Shown here: positions 58,916 to 64,000 of the stretch, in pieces
How the letters are laid out: every line of letters starts with the position of its first letter
Position numbering within the stretch: position 1 is the first letter of the stretch
From: Cyathus striatus
Taxonomy: Eukaryota; Basidiomycota; Agaricomycetes; Agaricales; Nidulariaceae
NCBI GenBank assembly: GCA_025738555.1
Contig: JAOVFP010000016.1
Coordinates: 1 to 64,000, forward strand
DNA: 64,000 bases
Reading direction: 5' to 3'
Notes under the pieces: model-generated
Database searches by the model: none
Seen by the model: only the letters and a program-made list of their open reading frames with translations
Told to the model about the DNA's origin: nothing
Program-made: the position numbers and the translations under genes

Positions 58916-59495
58916 TGTTATAGGTATCCTATAGCATAGACACATTTTAGCCCAGTTGCCTACTAGTTCCGCACTGTAGTATACAATACTACAGAATTAG
59001 TCTACGAGAACTTACTCTTCCATTCTATCATCCTTTAGTAGCCCGTAGAATAGCGTAGAACTACCTAGTGTACTATAGAACACTCAGGAACACTAAGACA
59101 ACGCGTATAAGTAGGACTACACAGGATATCCCAATAACATCTTTTTTACTTTCACACCCTTTACCTCAGTTCGAAGATTCGATACTTAGAATATAGTATT
59201 AAAGGTACTGCAGTAGCTACCTAAAATACTATTAACGTACCGAGTTTACTCTACGTTAAACTACTCGTTTACCTTGAGACCGTCACTGACTTGCTCTGGC
59301 ACTCTCGGAGATAAGAACACCACTTATCTCCATCGGTAAGCGCGTACTAAGTCTTCAATCAAGTCTTGAGATCGACTCGTTTCCGACCACATCGACAACT
59401 CAACACCCCATAACACAGGTATATTCCATACTCTATTTCATTACTGACTACGTATATTCATAGGAATACACCAATATAATAGCTGAGCTATAACA
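58916..59495 (+). repeat. Left LTR of the Gypsy element
   Basis: 580 bp starting TGTTATAGG and ending GCTATAACA; the 8-bp ends TGTTATAG/CTATAACA are perfect inverted repeats. TATGG precedes it (58911-58915) and would be the target duplication if also found after the right LTR. It is rich in CTAC and AGTA words. Confidence 0.9.
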
Positions 59496-59496
59496 T

Positions 59497-59514
59497 TGGT
59501 GGACACATTGGGAA
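59497..59514 (+). promoter_or_regulatory. Candidate primer-binding site of the Gypsy element
   Basis: TGGTGGACACATTGGGAA begins 1 nt after the LTR; TGG matches the CCA end of a tRNA. The tRNA was not identified. Confidence 0.6.
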
Positions 59515-59620
59515 CTGGTCAAGCAAACGAGCTATTCTCACCTGATCAAAGCTCAAATCGATTCGCCAACATCTTTACCATCCACTCGAGACATCCATAC
59601 AATCGACACGTGGATAGCAC

Positions 59621-62600
59621 ATGGCCCAAAGGGAGCGAAAAACCCGTACAGCGCAGCGCGCTCGTGAAGCAGCGGAAGAAATGAAGAAAGGTATACAAGC
59701 TTCGAGTTCGAAGGGAAAGGAAAGGGCTATTTTAGAATATGACGAAGAAGGTGACGAAGAAGGTTTAATATCGTTCACGCCACCATTACAATCACCACAA
59801 TTAGGAAAGCAAGAATCAACTGCTGAGCCATCGGCTTCCGGAACATCAAAGCCCGAGGAAGTAGAACACGAACTAACGGAACCGTATCCACCTCTAGTTA
59901 CATTTGGAAAACCGTTAGGAAATTATGAGGAAATACTAGAGGAACAACCAGAAGGTATAGTGATTGAGACAGTTACTATAGACTTACCAGCCGCAAGGCC
60001 CACTGAATTCCTAAGACGACAACTCGGAACTGACTTAGCACCCGACAAATTAAAGATACACATTCAAATCACACTGGAATTAGGAAAGCTTGCGATCGGA
60101 CGCACTCTACGATCACGTCATCTAACTCGAACGGAGGAAGTAATTTTTGAACCAGAAATAAGCCTAGCACAGGATGCATTAACTGCCGTATTCGAAATTC
60201 CATTCACTAACGATACAAGGGGATTTATGGTAGACAAAAGTCGACTACAGCTAGTAATACAGCATTTGCAAGTACGAAGGGACGAAGCTTATGAATCTCT
60301 AAGCTTAGCCTGTGCTCGTATACCTAGATATCCAATCTGGGGAAAGGAAGGAGATACCTCAGATATATGGGACTTCAATGAGTTCGAAATTTTGGCCGCA
60401 TGCTTTAGGTTTGAGGTTGATGCATTCCTTGCGCACTTAGCAGATTATCATGACTTTGGAAGAACACGAAAAACACCTACTCCAACGGTGATTTCAAGAT
60501 CAGCAAGGATACAGATACCCACTTCGAGTCCGAAACCTTTACCAAGGGTCAAAGTAGAAGATAAATCATCAAGAATACCACTGGGGCGTACGGTTACACC
60601 AGCAAGCGATCAGCAAAGTTCCATGACTCATGCTACCGATCAAGAGATAGATAGGCAAGAATCAAACTTTAAACGAGACCTTCCACCTCATATGTCGGTT
60701 AGCAATAGAAACCCTTTCAAAAGGGAATACACTCCAACAGAGAATATTGTAGCCTACCCAATTACCAGTATTTCTACACACCAACCAGCTAATCAAAACG
60801 AAAGATTAGGATATTCAGCTAGTGCAGGACAACGACCTTCGATTTTCGTACATCCTACTACCTACAACACTTCCTCCAGATTGCGTGATTTGTTCCCGAT
60901 AACAAGCACACCAGCAGGAGAGCCGGACCCAGGTGACCCGGGCGATAACGACGATAACGCAGGAGGTACTAACCACGGCCGACGAAACAGAGTCGACAAC
61001 TCAGATCCCAGACGAGCCCCACATGGTGACAGAGATAATGGCGGAGGTGAACCGAACCCTCCACCAGGAGGAGCTGCACCCTTTTCACAAGAACGAAGAC
61101 CAACGAACCGAGTTAATATACCACAGTTTGATTTGAAACTCAAAATCGATATGATTCCTGAATGGGATGGTAATACGGAATCTATAAGCACTTGGTTTAC
61201 AAAAATCAATGATTTAGCAGGAAAGTCAACGATATTGTCAAACCAATTAGGAGCTTGGGTACCAATGAGACTAAGAGGTTCGGCTGAAAAGTGGTATTAT
61301 AGTCAATCTTTAGATACTAGGAAAAGATTAGAATATAGCTGGGATAACTTGCGAGATGGGATAGCAGGGTACTACATGAATCGTCACTGGTTAGACAGCC
61401 AGCGCACAAGAGCTCAAAAGGCGAAGTATAGAGATTTCAATTACCGAGGAGAGACCCCAAGCGAATATTATATCCGAAAGACCGAATTACTGAAAACTGG
61501 AAACGACTACAGTGATAGGCAACTTATTGATGAAGTTCTCTCTGGAGCACCTCTTATTTGGGGAACAGTTTTAACGCCTCACATATATCACACTGCCGAG
61601 GAATTCCAAGTAGCCATTAAACTGCAAGAGAAAATTTTACTACGTTACGATTCAACAGGCCAACCATTTCAATTCAACGACTATAACTTGCAGCCACGAC
61701 AGAACTCGAAAAACCCCTTCAACAAACCTCAAGCACGGACTAACTTAGTTGGATGGTCCAAATCAACTTCTAACCCGCAATATCCTAAAGATGACACCAT
61801 AATATCCAAAAATGGCACTCCTGAGTCGAATAATGCCAGACCCTGTAGACATTGTGGCAGTGGAAAGTACTGGGATTACGACTGCAAATATTCACGGAAA
61901 GGAATGAAGAAGGCACGTACTAACATGGTAAATTCTGATCCGAACCCTGAAGATCTACGCGCACTAGCTGACTATGAAGATTTATATTATAATCTTGTAT
62001 CAGATGATGAAGATGAGGTAACCCCTGTCACGGAAGAACAGGATTTTGATTTACCCCTTCAGAACACCGCCGCCGAACACACCGCCAAAAACCCTACAGT
62101 GGAAAATGTGACGAGCGATGCAGGACTGAAGGGGGATGCTTGGGAAGAATTTATGGGAAAAATAGAAAATGAATATGCCACACAAACATATAATGTCAAT
62201 TCAACGGACTGGAACAGTAACATATCGGAAAAATTAGGACCATCACTGTCAAATACAACAAGAGGACCATTAGAAGCTACTAACGACGGCAGACTGGATC
62301 GAAAAACAAGACGAAAACTTTTAAAAGAAGTAGAGCGAGTAAATTACTCCACACAAGTAGACAGCAATTTAATAACATTAAAGCCTCTACAGTCAAGACC
62401 CCCTGGATCTTCCTTTCTCGGTGCAAAAGCTACAGAAGTAAACGCATTTGTAAACAATATAGGAGAGGGATCTATGAAGATAATACTCGATTCCGGTTCA
62501 GATATTACTCTTATTTCAGAAAAAGCACTACGTGATCGCATTAAGAATCCAAAAATACGAACAGGACAACGAATAAAGTTAATTCAAGTAACTGGTAACA

Positions 62601-64000
62601 CTATTATCACAGGCTATACCACACTGGATTTAATTTTCGAAACAGAAGAAGGTATGGTTAAACTAACTATCGAAGCTTATGTAGTTAAAGGAATGTCTAC
62701 TGAGTTTATTCTTGGAAATGACTTTGCTGATCAATACTCGTTATCGCTTATGCGAAATGAAGGTGACACCCATGTGTTATTAGGCGACTCGGGACGAAGG
62801 GTACAAGTACAGAATTCAATAACTAAACCTTTCATGGATGAAACAGGACACGCGTTTAAGATACAAGTACGTGGAGACTTGAACAATAAAATATCCAGAG
62901 CACGAAATCATCGAAAACAACAGCTAAGGAAGAAGCGTGGTAAAGATACTCGACACACTGTACGAAGTACAAAGTCTGTAACCATACAACCTGGGACTTC
63001 AAAATTAGTCGAGGTAGAAGCTCATTTTCCTACGAATTGTGATACCCTTTTCGTTGAACGAATGTTTAGTACCAACAAAAACATGGAAGATATTTATGGA
63101 TCCGCTGACTCACTAATATCCAAAGAGAAACCAGGTCTGCATATTGCAAATTTCTCCGAGTTCGCAGTAACTATAGCTGAAGGACAGGCATTAGGTACTA
63201 GTCATAATCCTAAGAGCTGGCTAGATAACAAAAGACGCATGACGAAATCAGCCTTACAATCAGCAGAAGCACATGCCAGTTTTATTCGAAAACTAGTTAA
63301 GGAGCTAAGTAATGGGACTGTACAATCAGAACTGGATAGAAATCAATCTGTGGATGTAGATCATAATGAACACGACACGCCTCTAGAAGGGGGACCGAAG
63401 ACAGCTGAAGTACCTCCAACTCCAGTACTGAAGACTGAATTTTTGGCTAACTTAGACATTTGTTCCGAATTGTCAGATACACAACGAGCTGATTTAGCCA
63501 GAATTCTTGAAAACCATGAGGAAGCATTTGGTATTGATGGACGGTTAGGAAATTATGAAGCAAAAATAGATATACCACTAAAACCAGGGTCAAAGCCAGT
63601 ATCAGTGCCGCCATTTCCTCAGTCACCAGCGAAACGCGAAGTAATTGACAAACAAATGGATTCCTGGTTGGAACTCGATGTTATCGAAGCTTCAGTAAGT
63701 CCATGGGCGGCCCCAGTTTTCATAGTATACCGAAATAGTAAGCCTAGAATGGTTACAGATATGAGAAAACTAAATGAGATGGTTATTCCTGATGAATTCC
63801 CATTACCACGACAGGAAGACATACTTCAATCATTATCTGGAAGTCAATACCTATCAACTTTGGACGCATTATCTGGTTTTACACAGTTAAGCATAGATGA
63901 AAAAGACAAGGAGAAATTAGCCTTTCGCACTCATCGAGGACTATTCCAGTTCAAACGAATGCCATTTGGATATCGAAATGGGCCGGCAGTCTTTCAACAC
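59621..64000 (+). CDS. Gag-Pol polyprotein of a Gypsy/Ty3 element (partial at right edge)
   Basis: One uninterrupted frame of 1,460 codons from MAQRERKTRTAQRAREAAEE to the window edge, with no stop or frameshift, so Gag and Pol are fused. Order: acidic linker region; capsid-like DMIPEWDGNTESISTWFTKI and PMRLRGSAEKWYYSQSL near 61150-61300; knuckle CRHCGSGKYWDYDC near 61845, lacking the usual His; aspartic protease ILDSGSDITLISEKAL near 62483; then RT starting with PPFPQSPAKREVIDKQMDSW, SPWAAPVFIVYRNSKPRMV, TDMRKLNEMVIPDEFPLPR, STLDALSGFTQLSID, FRTHRGLFQFKRMPFG and GPAVFQ. The YxDD catalytic motif lies beyond the edge. Intact coding and normal CG content suggest recent insertion. Confidence 0.93.
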   Translation, partial: MAQRERKTRTAQRAREAAEEMKKGIQASSSKGKERAILEYDEEGDEEGLISFTPPLQSPQLGKQESTAEPSASGTSKPEEVEHELTEPYPPLVTFGKPLGNYEEILEEQPEGIVIETVTIDLPAARPTEFLRRQLGTDLAPDKLKIHIQITLELGKLAIGRTLRSRHLTRTEEVIFEPEISLAQDALTAVFEIPFTNDTRGFMVDKSRLQLVIQHLQVRRDEAYESLSLACARIPRYPIWGKEGDTSDIWDFNEFEILAACFRFEVDAFLAHLADYHDFGRTRKTPTPTVISRSARIQIPTSSPKPLPRVKVEDKSSRIPLGRTVTPASDQQSSMTHATDQEIDRQESNFKRDLPPHMSVSNRNPFKREYTPTENIVAYPITSISTHQPANQNERLGYSASAGQRPSIFVHPTTYNTSSRLRDLFPITSTPAGEPDPGDPGDNDDNAGGTNHGRRNRVDNSDPRRAPHGDRDNGGGEPNPPPGGAAPFSQERRPTNRVNIPQFDLKLKIDMIPEWDGNTESISTWFTKINDLAGKSTILSNQLGAWVPMRLRGSAEKWYYSQSLDTRKRLEYSWDNLRDGIAGYYMNRHWLDSQRTRAQKAKYRDFNYRGETPSEYYIRKTELLKTGNDYSDRQLIDEVLSGAPLIWGTVLTPHIYHTAEEFQVAIKLQEKILLRYDSTGQPFQFNDYNLQPRQNSKNPFNKPQARTNLVGWSKSTSNPQYPKDDTIISKNGTPESNNARPCRHCGSGKYWDYDCKYSRKGMKKARTNMVNSDPNPEDLRALADYEDLYYNLVSDDEDEVTPVTEEQDFDLPLQNTAAEHTAKNPTVENVTSDAGLKGDAWEEFMGKIENEYATQTYNVNSTDWNSNISEKLGPSLSNTTRGPLEATNDGRLDRKTRRKLLKEVERVNYSTQVDSNLITLKPLQSRPPGSSFLGAKATEVNAFVNNIGEGSMKIILDSGSDITLISEKALRDRIKNPKIRTGQRIKLIQVTGNTIITGYTTLDLIFETEEGMVKLTIEAYVVKGMSTEFILGNDFADQYSLSLMRNEGDTHVLLGDSGRRVQVQNSITKPFMDETGHAFKIQVRGDLNNKISRARNHRKQQLRKKRGKDTRHTVRSTKSVTIQPGTSKLVEVEAHFPTNCDTLFVERMFSTNKNMEDIYGSADSLISKEKPGLHIANFSEFAVTIAEGQALGTSHNPKSWLDNKRRMTKSALQSAEAHASFIRKLVKELSNGTVQSELDRNQSVDVDHNEHDTPLEGGPKTAEVPPTPVLKTEFLANLDICSELSDTQRADLARILENHEEAFGIDGRLGNYEAKIDIPLKPGSKPVSVPPFPQSPAKREVIDKQMDSWLELDVIEASVSPWAAPVFIVYRNSKPRMVTDMRKLNEMVIPDEFPLPRQEDILQSLSGSQYLSTLDALSGFTQLSIDEKDKEKLAFRTHRGLFQFKRMPFGYRNGPAVFQH

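Larger units (their letters stand above)
58916..64000 (+). mobile_element. Gypsy/Ty3 LTR retrotransposon, intact so far, runs off the window
   Basis: Left LTR, primer-binding site and an open Gag-Pol frame through protease and into reverse transcriptase. The right part (end of RT, RNase H, integrase, right LTR) is beyond base 64000. It interrupts the LINE, so it is the younger insertion. Confidence 0.93.

Noticed and set aside
59575..63822. Minus-strand frames within the Gypsy element
   Set aside because: Antisense shadows of an open Gag-Pol frame.
1..64000. tRNA, rRNA and snRNA genes
   Set aside because: None recognised by eye; a covariance-model scan would be needed to exclude them.

Overview
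The window starts at a chromosome end: positions 1-113 are CCCTAA repeats, so this is the left telomere and subtelomere of a linear eukaryotic chromosome. The rest points to a filamentous basidiomycete, most likely an agaricomycete. Genes are split by many 50-60 bp introns. The families are typical of that group: a Zn2Cys6 regulator of the SCAECRRLKLRC type, DUF6533 and DUF6534 membrane proteins, short PLAC8 proteins, an intron-poor F-box protein, a BTB protein and a DDE integrase-like gene. Species was not determined. Families were recognised by eye and no database was searched.

Layout. (1) 1-33 kb is gene-bearing subtelomere: a Zn2Cys6 regulator (2.1-5.5 kb), a DUF6534 membrane protein (7.5-9.3), a DUF6533 membrane protein (10.0-11.6, minus), a secreted aldose 1-epimerase (12.1-13.9, minus), an unrecognised anchored protein (14.7-15.5), two PLAC8 paralogues (19.4 and 23.2) on either side of a 2.6 kb inverted-repeat element, an F-box protein (24.5-25.8), a flavin monooxygenase (26.0-28.9, minus) and a WrbA/Pst2-type flavodoxin quinone reductase (31.5-32.3). 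Several non-autonomous elements lie between them, including a 0.65 kb near-perfect foldback at 32.5-33.2 kb. (2) 34.0-42.5 kb is an LTR element that has a gag-like gene but no visible pol. Its gag is split by a 1,058 bp TA-flanked element whose removal restores the frame. (3) 42.5-49 kb is repeat-rich and holds small MITEs, a decayed fragment of the upstream monooxygenase gene and a poorly resolved Ser/Pro-rich gene. (4) 49.5-55.0 kb is a compact three-gene block: an unrecognised repeat-containing charged protein, a DDE integrase-like protein with its acidic triad present, and a divergent BTB/POZ gene. (5) 55.2-58.9 kb is an inactivated LINE in reverse orientation, cut by an intact-looking Gypsy/Ty3 element that runs off the right edge.

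Two themes link the regions. First, from about 38.5 to 58.9 kb the sequence is visibly poor in CG and rich in TG/CA. The LINE carries nonsense codons and an active-site change that C-to-T (or G-to-A) transitions explain, and one LTR of the gag-only element has lost the CGs its partner keeps. The young Gypsy element at the right edge has not been treated this way. Second, most mobile DNA here is non-autonomous (TA-flanked MITEs, a foldback, a gag-only LTR element), so the enzymes that moved it must lie elsewhere. The most unusual non-transposon item is the integrase/BTB block, because a DDE integrase-like protein is encoded there without visible element termini.
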